The notes beneath the pieces were generated by a model. The model saw only the letters and a program-made list of their open reading frames with translations, was not told where the DNA came from and did no database searches. 64,000 bases of DNA from Pseudaeromonas sharmana. GTDB lineage: Bacteria; Pseudomonadota; Gammaproteobacteria; Enterobacterales; Aeromonadaceae. A program made the translations under genes and the position numbers. Where the stretch lies: positions 62,001 to 126,000 of the forward strand of contig NZ_JBHSAF010000007.1 of the NCBI RefSeq assembly GCF_042649925.1, given 5' to 3'. This document shows, piece after piece, positions 16,311-25,850 of this stretch (position 1 is the first letter of the stretch; each line of letters starts with the position of its first letter).

Positions 16311-18293
16311 ATGTCCCCGATTGCATTGCATAAAGTCTTCAAGGCGAACGTCCGCCACAGCCTGTCGTTCCGGCTGCTCTCCTATATTCTTGCCTGCAGT
16401 ACCCTGCTGGCGCTACTGATCACGGCAGTGCAACTGTTCTGGGACTACCGACAGGACCGCGGCATGGTGGAAAGCAGTCTGAACCAGATCGAAGCCTCGT
16501 TTTTGCAGCCGATCGCCTCCAGCCTGTGGAATCTGGACGAAGAACAGATTCAGGTGCAACTGGAAGGCATCATGAATCTGCCCTCGATGCAGTTCGTCGA
16601 AGTCAAGGAGGCGATGGGCGACAGTGAGGTGCGTTTGCAGTCGCTGGGTAAAGAACTGCCTAGCTACGATATCTCGCGTGAGTTTGATCTGACCTATCAG
16701 GGAGAGAAAGTCGGCAAGCTGTTCGTCGCGTCCTCGCTGGAGATGATCTATCACCGGCTGATGGAGAAATCGATCATCATACTGGTGTCGCAAACCATCA
16801 AGACGCTGGTCGTATCGTTTTGCATCCTGTTGATCATCTACTACAAGGTGATCCGTCATCTGAACCGTATCGCTACCTACACCGAGAATTTCTCGCTCGG
16901 GCACCTGGATGATGAACTGCAACTGGAAAACCGCCAGGTCGATGCTGCGGATGAGCTGGATTTGCTCGCCGCCAGCATCAACCGCATGCGCGTCACGCTG
17001 GCCGACGAGTTTACCACCCGCCAGCAAATGACCGAGAAATTACAGCAAGAACGCGACTTCTCCACCACATTGATCAATTCGTCGAATCTGGTGATCTGCT
17101 GTCTCGATACCGAGCTGAAAATCGTGACGGTCAACCCGGCCGCGGTGCTGCTGACCGGTTACGTGCAGCAGGAGATGATTGGCCACCCTTGGCTGGAACG
17201 CTTCGTCTCCCGAGACGAGCGACGCCAGATCGCGAATGAACTTGAGCAGGGCAGTCTACTGGAACAGCGCGAGGTCACCACCCAGGACCAGCAGGGCGAA
17301 GAGCTGATCCTGCAGTGGAGCTTTGTGCCGTTCTACGAAGGGCCGGATCTGAAATACCGCATCGCATTCGGGTATGACATTACCCCCCTCAAGCGGGTCG
17401 AACGTGAAATTATCCGTCTCAACGAGGAGCTGGAAGCCAAGGTGGATCGACGGACCCGCAGCCTGAAAGAGAGTAACGAGCAGTTGGCCAAGGCCTACGA
17501 TAATTTGAAGATGGCACAGCAAAACCTGGTTGAATCCGAGAAGATGGCCTCCCTCGGTTCACTCGTCGCCGGTGTCGCACACGAAATCAACACACCGGTC
17601 GGCATCAGTGTCACGGCGGCCTCGTTCCTGCAAGAGCGCATCCGCGAGTTCAAAACCAAGATTGACGAAAAACAGCTCTCCCGCAGCTATCTGACCGACT
17701 TGATTCACACGCTGGATGAATCGGCGCTGTTGTTGCAAAACAATCTGCGCCGGGCATCTGACCTGATCTCCAGTTTCAAGCAGGTCGCGGTTGATCAATC
17801 CTCACAGGCGCATTACAAGTTCAATGTTGCCGAAAACCTGCACCAGGTGGTCGTCTCACTCGGCCATAAACTGAAAAAGAGTCAGACCGAGGTTGAAATT
17901 CAGTGTGACCCGCAACTGGCGATCTATTCCTACCCCGGCTCATTCGCCCAGATTTATTCCAACCTGATTCTCAACTCGATTCGTCACGGTTTCGAAGGCT
18001 GGGACCAGGAGAAAAAGATCAGCATCCACATCGGCATCGCTGAAGACGAGCTGGTCATCGACTATGCCGATAATGGACGCGGCATTGATCCGGCCATCTT
18101 GCCGCGCATCTTCGACCCCTTTGTGACCTCCAAGCGCGGTCAGGGGGGCAGCGGCCTGGGTACCCATATTGTCTACAATCTGGTGGTCCAATTGATGAAA
18201 GGACGCATCAGCTGTGATAGCGAGCCAGGCCAGGGCGCACATTTCCAAATCCGCTTGCCTCTGGAAAATGAGCCGGTCGCTCAGCAGGCATGA
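16311..18293 (+). CDS. PAS-domain membrane sensor histidine kinase (orphan)
   Basis: A 660-residue sensor kinase. The first membrane segment is about 20-43, a periplasmic sensor domain about 44-153 (with SSLWNLDEEQI), the second membrane segment about 155-178, HAMP-like linker to about 235, a PAS domain about 250-360, and coiled coil about 362-410. The phospho-acceptor is His424 in GVAHEINTPVG. The ATPase domain has N box NLILNSIRHGF, G1 DNGRGID, F box IFDPFVTSKRG and G2 GGSGLGTHI. No response regulator is adjacent, so its partner is elsewhere. The signal is unknown. AGGAAGG supports the start. Divergent from prlC. Confidence 0.9.
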   Translation: MSPIALHKVFKANVRHSLSFRLLSYILACSTLLALLITAVQLFWDYRQDRGMVESSLNQIEASFLQPIASSLWNLDEEQIQVQLEGIMNLPSMQFVEVKEAMGDSEVRLQSLGKELPSYDISREFDLTYQGEKVGKLFVASSLEMIYHRLMEKSIIILVSQTIKTLVVSFCILLIIYYKVIRHLNRIATYTENFSLGHLDDELQLENRQVDAADELDLLAASINRMRVTLADEFTTRQQMTEKLQQERDFSTTLINSSNLVICCLDTELKIVTVNPAAVLLTGYVQQEMIGHPWLERFVSRDERRQIANELEQGSLLEQREVTTQDQQGEELILQWSFVPFYEGPDLKYRIAFGYDITPLKRVEREIIRLNEELEAKVDRRTRSLKESNEQLAKAYDNLKMAQQNLVESEKMASLGSLVAGVAHEINTPVGISVTAASFLQERIREFKTKIDEKQLSRSYLTDLIHTLDESALLLQNNLRRASDLISSFKQVAVDQSSQAHYKFNVAENLHQVVVSLGHKLKKSQTEVEIQCDPQLAIYSYPGSFAQIYSNLILNSIRHGFEGWDQEKKISIHIGIAEDELVIDYADNGRGIDPAILPRIFDPFVTSKRGQGGSGLGTHIVYNLVVQLMKGRISCDSEPGQGAHFQIRLPLENEPVAQQA

Positions 18294-18318
18294 TCCATCA
18301 CGCCTTCTGGCGTATCAT

Positions 18319-18343
18319 AAGGCCCGCCCGCGGGCCTTTTTTA
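18319..18343 (+). terminator. Rho-independent terminator after the histidine kinase
   Basis: GGCCCG-CCCG-CGGGCC hairpin followed by six T, about 28 bases after the kinase stop and 20 bases before the next gene. Confidence 0.85.
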
Positions 18344-18362
18344 TTGTCACATCGAGGTTGTC

Positions 18363-19004
18363 ATGCTGCAGATCCGCCGTTACTTCACCACTGGCCTCAT
18401 TGCGCTGCTGACACTGGTCGCGGCACTGGCCATTTATGTACTGGTCACAGGCGAGCTGGGGTGGGCAGAAGTCAAGGCGTTGCTGACCGCCTTAATCGGA
18501 TTTGCGGTTGGACTCAATGCGGTGACCTGTCTGACCTGCCGTCATGAGCTGCCCCGCCCCTGGATGGCCTGGGCTGGGGTCGCATTTGGTATGGTCAGTG
18601 GAGTCATGTTGTTGACGCTGCTGTGGTGGAATATCCAGAGCAGCTACTACTGGCAGATCACCAGTGTAACGATCATCTGGACGCTGGTTTACACCCATTG
18701 TCTGCTACCGTCGCTGATTCGGCTGGAGGGCTGGAAGCAGCGTTATCTGGTCCCGCTGACCCGGGCAAGCAGCCTGCTGCTCGGTGCCCTGCTCAGCTAT
18801 GGCGTAGTCGGTAGTTTTTACAGCGGCTGGCTGCTGCGCACCATCTCGGTGATGACGATACTGGTTGGCTTCTTCACGCTGCTGCTGGTGATCCTGCATC
18901 GTCGGAATCAGCAAGTGACCCCCCGGCTGATCCTGACCGAAAGCAGTGACGGCCTCTATATGGATGCCAGCGGACGTTACTATCGCGTCACGCCTGTCGA
19001 ATGA
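18363..19004 (+). CDS. Unknown integral membrane protein
   Basis: A 213-residue protein that I do not recognise. It has about six hydrophobic segments (roughly 10-28, 38-55, 70-90, 98-115, 130-150, 155-178) and a short hydrophilic C-terminal tail (about 180-213) ending YMDASGRYYRVTPVE. There is a Cys pair in TCLTCRHE (about 55-60). Its stop overlaps the start of the following EamA exporter by 4 bases, so the two are translationally coupled and may work together. A terminator separates it from the kinase upstream. Confidence 0.75.
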   Translation: MLQIRRYFTTGLIALLTLVAALAIYVLVTGELGWAEVKALLTALIGFAVGLNAVTCLTCRHELPRPWMAWAGVAFGMVSGVMLLTLLWWNIQSSYYWQITSVTIIWTLVYTHCLLPSLIRLEGWKQRYLVPLTRASSLLLGALLSYGVVGSFYSGWLLRTISVMTILVGFFTLLLVILHRRNQQVTPRLILTESSDGLYMDASGRYYRVTPVE

Positions 19005-19897
19005 GCGGGCATGACGAACGCAAGGCGTGGGGATACGCCCTGCTGACAGTGTTGTTCTGGTCTACCGTGGCGACCGCGTTCAAACTGTCGCTGCGTTTCT
19101 TTGCTCCCGCCCAGTTGTTGCTGGTTGCCGTCATCACCTCGGTGTTGTTGCTCGGAGGGATATTGGCCTCGCAGCGACGACTTGCTGTCGCCTGGCGCAC
19201 ACTGAGTGCCAGGCCCGGCCACTTTCTGCTGCTTGGCACCTTGAATCCGGCGCTGTACTACTTGCTGCTGTTCGAGGCCTATGCCCGTTTGCCGGCGCAG
19301 CAGGCGCAAGCCATCAACTACACCTGGGCCATCGCATTATCGCTGCTGGCGGTGCCATTCCTAGGCCAGGCCTTGCGCCGCCGCGACCTGGTCGCCATAG
19401 TACTGGCTTATCTTGGCGCCCTGATCATCGCCACGCGGGGAGACGTACTGGCGCTACATTTTGACTCGGTGACCGGCGTGGTTTTGGCACTGATGTCGAC
19501 GCTGATCTGGGCCGGCTACTGGTTACTGAATGCTCGCCAGCAAGAGGAGCCGGTGCTTAGCTTGTTCCTGACGTTTTGCTGCAGCCTGCCGCTAATTCTT
19601 TTGGCGTGCGGCATCCTGGCCGATTTCCGCCTGATCGCCTGGCAAGGTTGGGTGGGGGCGCTGTACATCGGTCTGTTCGAGATGGGTATCGCCTTTGTCT
19701 GCTGGTTGCAGGCACTGCGTTTGACTCGGCATGCGGCCCGCATCAGCAACCTGATTTTTTTATCGCCCTTTCTTTCTTTGTTGCTGCTGCGCTGGTTCGC
19801 CAACGAACCGATTGCCAGTGCGACACCGCTGGGATTGGCCTTTATTGTGTTGGCCTTGCTGATCCAGCAATGGCGGCGCAAAACAGCAGCCGACTAA
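19001..19897 (+). CDS. EamA-family (DMT) transporter
   Basis: A 298-residue inner membrane protein with ten hydrophobic segments in two five-helix repeats, the layout of drug/metabolite transporters. The first repeat begins AWGYALLTVLFWSTVATAFK and the second LMSTLIWAGYWLLNAR, both typical EamA starts. Substrate unknown; family members export amino acids, nucleobases or drugs. The ATG overlaps the stop of the membrane-protein gene upstream (ATGA). Confidence 0.87.
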   Translation: MSGHDERKAWGYALLTVLFWSTVATAFKLSLRFFAPAQLLLVAVITSVLLLGGILASQRRLAVAWRTLSARPGHFLLLGTLNPALYYLLLFEAYARLPAQQAQAINYTWAIALSLLAVPFLGQALRRRDLVAIVLAYLGALIIATRGDVLALHFDSVTGVVLALMSTLIWAGYWLLNARQQEEPVLSLFLTFCCSLPLILLACGILADFRLIAWQGWVGALYIGLFEMGIAFVCWLQALRLTRHAARISNLIFLSPFLSLLLLRWFANEPIASATPLGLAFIVLALLIQQWRRKTAAD

Positions 19898-20295
19898 ATC
19901 CGGATCACGATGAAATAGGCCAATCCTGTCACCTTGGCTTTATTTTCACCGTCTTAACCTTGCGAAATAATTCAAATTAAATCATTAAGTTAAATTGAAT
20001 TACGTGTGCAAGCCCAGCCCTTATCACGCACCAGAGCCGAGCCAATAAAATATCAAGTCTATTACTGTTAACGATATTAATAGCCAGGGCTGCTCGGCAG
20101 GGCGGGATAATCAGACGGCCATGTCAGTAAATAGGCAAACAACAAAGCCTCCGCTGAGTCCTTATTAACGAGGAGGCGACGTTTTTTCCGCAAAAGCCGC
20201 TGCGTCGGTGACGACTATGTTATTCGCTTTATGTTATTCTCGCCCACCTGCCGCTCTGTGCAGAGCATTTATCAAGCAAAAACCGGGTTTTCTTT
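19898..20295. other. AT-rich intergenic region upstream of pepP
   Basis: A 398-base stretch without a convincing gene. Its first half (about 19,960-20,080) is far richer in A and T than the neighbours. At 20147-20177 there is a stem GCCTCC/GGAGGC, with T-rich sequence beyond it on both strands, so it could act as a terminator in either direction. The pepP promoter probably lies close to 20,215-20,245 (TTATTCT as a -10 candidate). No small RNA could be identified with confidence. Confidence 0.45.
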
Positions 20296-22092
20296 ATGAC
20301 GAACCACGAACTCATTGCGAACCGAATCCAGGCCCTGCGTGGCTGGATGGCCGAGCAAAATCTGGATGCCCTGATCATTCCCCACGACGACGATCACCTC
20401 GGCGAGTATTTGCCTGCCGAAGCAGAGCGTCTGGCCTGGGCGACCGGGTTTACCGGCTCGGCCGGTGTCGCCGTCCTGTTGGCGGACACCGCCGCCCTGT
20501 TCGTTGACGGCCGCTATACATTGCAAGCCCGTCAGCAGGCGCCGGAGGCTTTATTCCAGCATCTTCACCTGATCGAGCAACCGCATGTCGAATGGTTGGC
20601 CGAGCAACTGGACCGCCATCAACGTGTCGCCATTGATCCGCGTCTGCATAGTTACAGTGGCTATCAGAAGATGAAAGCCTTGCTGGCGCAAAAAGAGATT
20701 GAACTTGCCTGCCTCGAAGAAAACCCTATCGATGCCATGTGGCAGGACAGACCTGCGCCGAGCAAAGCAGACGTCATGATGTATGACATCGCCTACACCG
20801 GACAAAGCAGCGAGGCCAAGCGCGAAGCGATTGCCGGCCGTCTGCGCCAACAAGGTCTGGATGCGGCACTGTTGACGCAATCTGAATCGATCAACTGGTT
20901 GTTGAACGTGCGTGGTCGGGACATTCCCTGCTTCCCGGTGGTGTTATGTTATGCCGTCATCTACAGCAACGTCAGTGTCGATTTCTTCGTTGATACCGAC
21001 AAACTCGACTGCAATGCGTTCAGCCAGCACGTCGGCAACGACGTCTCTGTCTATCCGCTGGAGAAACTCGGCGATGTGTTGCATCGCATCGGCGAAGACA
21101 AACTGAAGATTCTGGTCGATGGCGACACCAGCAACGCCTGGTCGCTGCGACTGCTGAAATCCAGTGGCGCCACCCTGGTTCAGGGTCAGGATCCATGCAC
21201 GCTGCCTAAAGCCTGCAAAAACGCCGTCGAACTCGAAGGCATGCGCCTCGCGCATCAAAAAGATGCCGTCGCCATGTGCCGTTTCCTCGCTTGGCTGGAT
21301 CGCCAGGTCGAGAAACACACTGAAGGCGATGAGGGCACCCTCGCCGACCAGTTACAACGCTTCCGTGAAGAACAAGAGCATTTTGTTGAACCGAGTTTTG
21401 ACTCCATTTCTGCTCTCGGTCCGAACGCTGCCATGTGTCACTACCACCATACCAATGGCACTCCGCGTGCACTGGGACAGGATGGCATCTATCTGATTGA
21501 CTCGGGTGGCCAGTATCTCGAAGGCACCACGGACATCACCCGCACCGTCAAGGTTGGCGAGGTCGATGACGACGTGAAACGCCAGTTTACCCGCGTGCTG
21601 AAGGGGCACATCGCCATCGATCGTGTGCGTTTTCCGAAGGGCACCTCCGGCATTCAGCTGGATGTACTGGCGCGTCTGCCGTTGTGGCAAGCCGGTTACA
21701 ACTATGACCACGGGACCGGACACGGTGTCGGCCACTTCCTCAGTGTGCATGAAGGGCCACAACGGATCGCCAGCAAGGGATCCCTTGTCCCGTTAGAACC
21801 TGGTATGGTCTTGTCAAACGAACCTGGGTATTACCGGGAAGGCGCCTTTGGTATTCGCTGCGAAAACCTGGTGGTCGTAGAGCCCAGCGAAGAGCCGAGC
21901 GAAATCACGATGTACCGTTTCCGCCGTTTGACGCTGGTCCCCTTTGATGTCCGACTGATTGATAAATCGCTGTTGTCGGAAGATGAAATCGTCTGGATTA
22001 ACAGCTACCACGCCGAAGTCCGCGAAGCGGTCAAAGCTCACCTCAGCGATCATGAGATTGGCTGGCTGCTGCAAGCTACAGCGCCAATCTAA
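20296..22092 (+). CDS. pepP: Xaa-Pro aminopeptidase (aminopeptidase P family, long form)
   Basis: Cytoplasmic M24B metallopeptidase that removes an N-terminal residue preceding proline. At 598 residues it is the long, three-domain form (two creatinase-like N-terminal domains about 8-150 and 160-310, then the pita-bread catalytic domain), closer to eukaryotic-type aminopeptidase P1 than to the 440-residue E. coli PepP. Metal ligands are visible: Asp in LIDSGGQY, Asp in GTTDITRT, His in GTGHGVGHFL, Glu in SNEPGYY and Glu in IRCENLVVV. The symbol is therefore by function rather than strict orthology. It is followed by its own terminator. Confidence 0.9.
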   Translation: MTNHELIANRIQALRGWMAEQNLDALIIPHDDDHLGEYLPAEAERLAWATGFTGSAGVAVLLADTAALFVDGRYTLQARQQAPEALFQHLHLIEQPHVEWLAEQLDRHQRVAIDPRLHSYSGYQKMKALLAQKEIELACLEENPIDAMWQDRPAPSKADVMMYDIAYTGQSSEAKREAIAGRLRQQGLDAALLTQSESINWLLNVRGRDIPCFPVVLCYAVIYSNVSVDFFVDTDKLDCNAFSQHVGNDVSVYPLEKLGDVLHRIGEDKLKILVDGDTSNAWSLRLLKSSGATLVQGQDPCTLPKACKNAVELEGMRLAHQKDAVAMCRFLAWLDRQVEKHTEGDEGTLADQLQRFREEQEHFVEPSFDSISALGPNAAMCHYHHTNGTPRALGQDGIYLIDSGGQYLEGTTDITRTVKVGEVDDDVKRQFTRVLKGHIAIDRVRFPKGTSGIQLDVLARLPLWQAGYNYDHGTGHGVGHFLSVHEGPQRIASKGSLVPLEPGMVLSNEPGYYREGAFGIRCENLVVVEPSEEPSEITMYRFRRLTLVPFDVRLIDKSLLSEDEIVWINSYHAEVREAVKAHLSDHEIGWLLQATAPI

Positions 22093-22119
22093 CCCCGGAG
22101 CGATAAAGGATGAGTGAAG

Positions 22120-22147
22120 CGGGCCGCAGTATAGCGGCCCGTTTTTT
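22120..22147 (+). terminator. Rho-independent terminator of pepP
   Basis: CGGGCCGC/GCGGCCCG stem with a 6-base loop and six T, 28 bases after the pepP stop. Confidence 0.9.
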
Positions 22148-22276
22148 GTCACCCTATGGCGTCAAACTGGACTGATAACGGCACAGAAGTGGCACTCCGC
22201 CGGTAAATTGGTAGAATGCGCGGTCCGACTTTACCGGTCATGTTGCGTCAAATGACGCCTCACTGAGAGATTGGGT

Positions 22277-23626
22277 ATGTTTACTCCGGCACATTATCGA
22301 CATCAACTCGAGAAAATGCCCCAACTGGCCGTGGCAGCCGATCGGCTGCGCATTCTGCATTCAGCCAGTGAATTCAAGCAGCGCATTCTGCAGCTGATCG
22401 CCAGTGCCCAGCGCCGCATCTATCTGGTGGCCCTCTATTTACAGGACGATGAGGCCGGCCGGGAAATCCTGCAGGCGCTGTATGCGGCCAAAGCCGCGCG
22501 GCCAGCGCTGGATATCAAAGTCTTTGTCGATTACCACCGCGCCCAGCGTGGTCTGATCGGTAAAGGCAAACAGTCCGGCAACCACCTGTTGTACCAGGCT
22601 CTGGCCGCTGAATGCCCCGATGCCGTCGAAATCTATGGTGTTCCCGTCAAGCGGCGGGAGTGGCTCGGCGTGCTGCACCTGAAGGGATTCCTGTTTGACG
22701 ATACCCTGCTTTACTCCGGTGCCAGTCTGAACAACATCTATCTGCACCAGCAGGCCCGTTATCGTTTCGACCGCTATCACGAGCTTGAGGATGCAGAACT
22801 GGCTCGCAGTTGGGCGCAGTTCATCGTGCATTACTTCGGCCGCGCCGAAGCCGTACAGCGGCTGGACAGAGCTCCGATCACCCCGATCAAGGCGTTACGT
22901 CCCGAGTTACGACGCCTGAAACTCTCGCTCGAACAAGCCAGTTACGATGTGCCGAATGCACATCCGCGCGATGGTGAAATCGGCGTGACGCCATTAGTCG
23001 GGCTTGGCAAGCGACGTAACCGCCTGAACCGAACGATTCGAGATCTGTTGCGCGCTGCGGAGCGGGAAGTCTTTATCTGTACCCCCTACTTCAACCCGCC
23101 GAAAGATGTGGCCCGCGACCTGGCCAAATTGTTACGGCGCGGAGTCCGCCTGACGCTGGTCATCGGCGACAAAACCGCCAATGACTTCTACATTCCGCCA
23201 GGAGAACCGTTCAATACGGTCGGTGGTCTGCCTTATCTGTATGAAGTCAATCTGCGTCGTTTCGCCCAGAAGTACCAGCGTTATATCGACAGCGGTCAAC
23301 TGAATCTGATGTTGTGGCGGCATGAGCAGAACTCCTACCACCTCAAGGGCATTTTCGTCGATGAGACCCTGGCCATGATCACCGGCAGTAACCTGAATCC
23401 ACGAGCCTGGGCTCTGGATTTGGAGAACGGTCTGTTGATCCGTGACCACCAACGGTTGTTACAACACAAGTTCGCTGACGAGCGCGCCAACATCCTGGTG
23501 CACTGTCACCGCCTGCACCACTTTAGCCAATTGGAACAGATCGCAGACTATCCGGACGAAGTGCGCCGTCTGCTGCTCAGGCTACAGCGTTTCAAGGCAC
23601 ACCTGCTGCTTCGGCAACTTATCTGA
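22277..23626 (+). CDS. pssA: CDP-diacylglycerol--serine O-phosphatidyltransferase
   Basis: Makes phosphatidylserine, the precursor of phosphatidylethanolamine, at the inner membrane face. The 449-residue protein (E. coli 451) is of the phospholipase D-like type with two HKD motifs: HLKGFLFDD at about residue 134 and YHLKGIFVDE at about 355. No membrane helices are seen, which fits the peripheral Gram-negative enzyme. I chose the ATG at 22277, giving MFTPAHYRHQLEKM. Upstream is a pepP terminator, so it is probably monocistronic. Confidence 0.92.
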   Translation: MFTPAHYRHQLEKMPQLAVAADRLRILHSASEFKQRILQLIASAQRRIYLVALYLQDDEAGREILQALYAAKAARPALDIKVFVDYHRAQRGLIGKGKQSGNHLLYQALAAECPDAVEIYGVPVKRREWLGVLHLKGFLFDDTLLYSGASLNNIYLHQQARYRFDRYHELEDAELARSWAQFIVHYFGRAEAVQRLDRAPITPIKALRPELRRLKLSLEQASYDVPNAHPRDGEIGVTPLVGLGKRRNRLNRTIRDLLRAAEREVFICTPYFNPPKDVARDLAKLLRRGVRLTLVIGDKTANDFYIPPGEPFNTVGGLPYLYEVNLRRFAQKYQRYIDSGQLNLMLWRHEQNSYHLKGIFVDETLAMITGSNLNPRAWALDLENGLLIRDHQRLLQHKFADERANILVHCHRLHHFSQLEQIADYPDEVRRLLLRLQRFKAHLLLRQLI

Positions 23627-23643
23627 CCTGTCGAGAACTACAG

Positions 23644-23675
23644 ACCGGCTGCCGTTTGGCGGCCGGTTCTGTTAT
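23644..23675 (+). terminator. Likely terminator of pssA, overlapping the recG promoter
   Basis: ACCGGC pairs with GCCGGT around an inner TGCC/GGCG extension, followed by TTCTGTT. It begins 18 bases after the pssA stop. The T tract is imperfect, and its 3' half coincides with the putative -35 box of recG. Confidence 0.5.
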
Positions 23676-23683
23676 GGTATGAT
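23656..23683 (+). promoter_or_regulatory. Predicted sigma-70 promoter of recG
   Basis: TTGGCG and TATGAT are separated by 16 bases, about 30 bases before the recG ATG. Confidence 0.45.
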
Positions 23684-23712
23684 CATATTTACAGTACTTT
23701 GTGGTAGAGCAC

Positions 23713-25782
23713 ATGGAGCTGGCATCGATTCCGGTCACCGGCCTCAAGGGGGTCGGCAGTAAACTTGCAGAGAAACTTGGCCATCTCGGCATCGAGACGG
23801 TTCAGGATCTGTTGTTTCATCTGCCGCTGCGTTATGAAGACCGCACCCACCTCTGCCCGATTGCCGACCTGTTGCCCGGCATGCACTGCAATGTCGAGGG
23901 TGTGATTCAGGATTGCCAGATTGTCCCTGCCCGGCGGCGCATGCTGGTCTGTCGCATCAGTGATGGCAACGGCACCCTGACTCTGCGTTTTTTCAATTTC
24001 ACGGCGGGTCAGAAAGCGGCGATGACCAGTGGTCGCCGCATGCGCTGTTACGGCGAGATCCGCAGCGGCAACTATGGCCCCGAGATCATCCACCCTGAAT
24101 ACAAGATGCTGGATGCCGCAGGCGAGGTTGTTCTCGATGAGGCATTGACCCCCGTTTACCCCGCCACCGAGGGGTTACGTCAACAAAGCCTGCGCAGTCT
24201 GACCGACCAGGCTCTGCAGTTGCTGGCAGAGCATGGCCTGCGCGAATGGTTGCCTGAGGCGGCTTATCCCAGACAATTATCCCTGGCCACCGCCCTGCAA
24301 CTGTTACATCGGCCGCCGCCGGAACTGGCGCTCAGCCAGCTGGAGTTCGGCCAGCACCCGGCGCAACAACGGTTAATCATTGAAGAACTGCTGGCACATA
24401 ATCTGTCGGTGCTGCAGTTGCGGCAACAGAGTCAACGCCATCCCGCCTGCCCCTTGCCCCCTCATCCGTCGCTGGTGGAACGACTGCTTGCGTCTTTGCC
24501 ATTCCAGCCGACCGCGGCGCAGCGGCGGGTGGTCGAAGAAATCAGTGACGACCTTGCCAAACCCCACCCCATGATGCGTCTGGTACAGGGAGATGTCGGG
24601 TCGGGCAAGACGCTGGTCGCCGCCCTCGCAGCTTTGCAGGCCATAGGTCACGGCGGACAAGTGGCGCTTATGGCGCCGACCGAGCTGCTGGCAGAGCAAC
24701 ACGCCGCCAATTTTGCCCACTGGCTGGAGCCACTGGCCATTCGCGTCGGCTGGCTGGCCGGGAAACAGAAAGGTAAGGCTCGCGAGCAGCAGATGCACGC
24801 CGTCGCCAGTGGCGAAGTGCAGATGGTGGTAGGGACCCATGCGATGTTTCAGGAGCAGGTGCAATTCCAGCATCTGGTGCTGGTCATCATCGATGAGCAA
24901 CATCGTTTCGGTGTGCACCAGCGGCTGGCTCTGCGCGAGAAAGGGGCGCGTGCCGGGCTCTATCCTCATCAGCTGATCATGACCGCCACACCGATACCGC
25001 GGACGCTGGCCATGACCGCCTATGCCGACCTGGACACGTCAGTCATCGACGAGCTGCCACCAGGACGCAGCCCGGTCACCACCGTCGCCCTGCCTGATAG
25101 TCGACGCCACGAGGTGATCGAGCGGGTAAGGTTGGCCTGTCAGCAAGGTAAGCAGGCCTACTGGGTCTGCACCCTGATCGAGGAATCTGAGCTGCTGGAG
25201 TGCCAGGCAGCGGAAAAGACCGCCCTGGCGTTGCAAGAGGCGCTACCCGGGCTGCACATCGGTCTGGTCCATGGTCGGATGAAACCACTGGAAAAGCAGC
25301 GCGTGATGGCCGAATTCAAGGCCGGCATACTGCAGCTGCTCGTTGCCACGACCGTCATCGAGGTCGGTGTCGATGTGCCGAATGCCAGCCTGATGATCAT
25401 CGAAAATCCCGAGCGGTTGGGGCTGGCCCAGCTCCACCAGTTGCGCGGCCGTGTTGGTCGAGGTGCCGTCGCTTCGCATTGTGTTCTGCTCTATCACGCG
25501 CCCTTATCTCGCACCGCTCAGCAACGGCTCGGAGTCCTGCGTGACAGCCATGATGGTTTTGTGATTGCACAAAAGGATCTGGAGCTCAGGGGGCCAGGAG
25601 AGTTACTCGGTACGCGTCAGACTGGACTCGCCAGCCTGCGCATCGCCGATCTGGTGCGGGATCAGGCCATGATTCCCAGGGTGCAGGAGCTGGCGCGCTG
25701 GATCTATCAGCATCACCCTGAATGTGTCGCGCCCTTGATTCGGCGCTGGATGACCTTACAACAAGAGTTTGCACAGGCGTGA
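23713..25782 (+). CDS. recG: ATP-dependent DNA helicase RecG
   Basis: Branch-migration helicase that remodels stalled forks and Holliday junctions. The 689-residue protein (E. coli 693) has the N-terminal wedge/OB domain (about 1-155, containing LPLRYEDRTHL), Walker A VQGDVGSGKT (about 295), the DEQH box IIDEQHRFGVHQR (about 395), motif III TATPIPRT and the TRG region QLRGRVGRG (about 578). The ATG at 23713 gives MELASIPVTGLKGVG, matching the family start; a GTG four codons upstream is possible. Neither has a strong binding site. Confidence 0.93.
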   Translation: MELASIPVTGLKGVGSKLAEKLGHLGIETVQDLLFHLPLRYEDRTHLCPIADLLPGMHCNVEGVIQDCQIVPARRRMLVCRISDGNGTLTLRFFNFTAGQKAAMTSGRRMRCYGEIRSGNYGPEIIHPEYKMLDAAGEVVLDEALTPVYPATEGLRQQSLRSLTDQALQLLAEHGLREWLPEAAYPRQLSLATALQLLHRPPPELALSQLEFGQHPAQQRLIIEELLAHNLSVLQLRQQSQRHPACPLPPHPSLVERLLASLPFQPTAAQRRVVEEISDDLAKPHPMMRLVQGDVGSGKTLVAALAALQAIGHGGQVALMAPTELLAEQHAANFAHWLEPLAIRVGWLAGKQKGKAREQQMHAVASGEVQMVVGTHAMFQEQVQFQHLVLVIIDEQHRFGVHQRLALREKGARAGLYPHQLIMTATPIPRTLAMTAYADLDTSVIDELPPGRSPVTTVALPDSRRHEVIERVRLACQQGKQAYWVCTLIEESELLECQAAEKTALALQEALPGLHIGLVHGRMKPLEKQRVMAEFKAGILQLLVATTVIEVGVDVPNASLMIIENPERLGLAQLHQLRGRVGRGAVASHCVLLYHAPLSRTAQQRLGVLRDSHDGFVIAQKDLELRGPGELLGTRQTGLASLRIADLVRDQAMIPRVQELARWIYQHHPECVAPLIRRWMTLQQEFAQA

Positions 25783-25850
25783 GGCACACTTCGCTTCGGC
25801 GTAACAAACGCCTATGATGGCATACAGATTTCCCGGGGGATTTCATCAGC

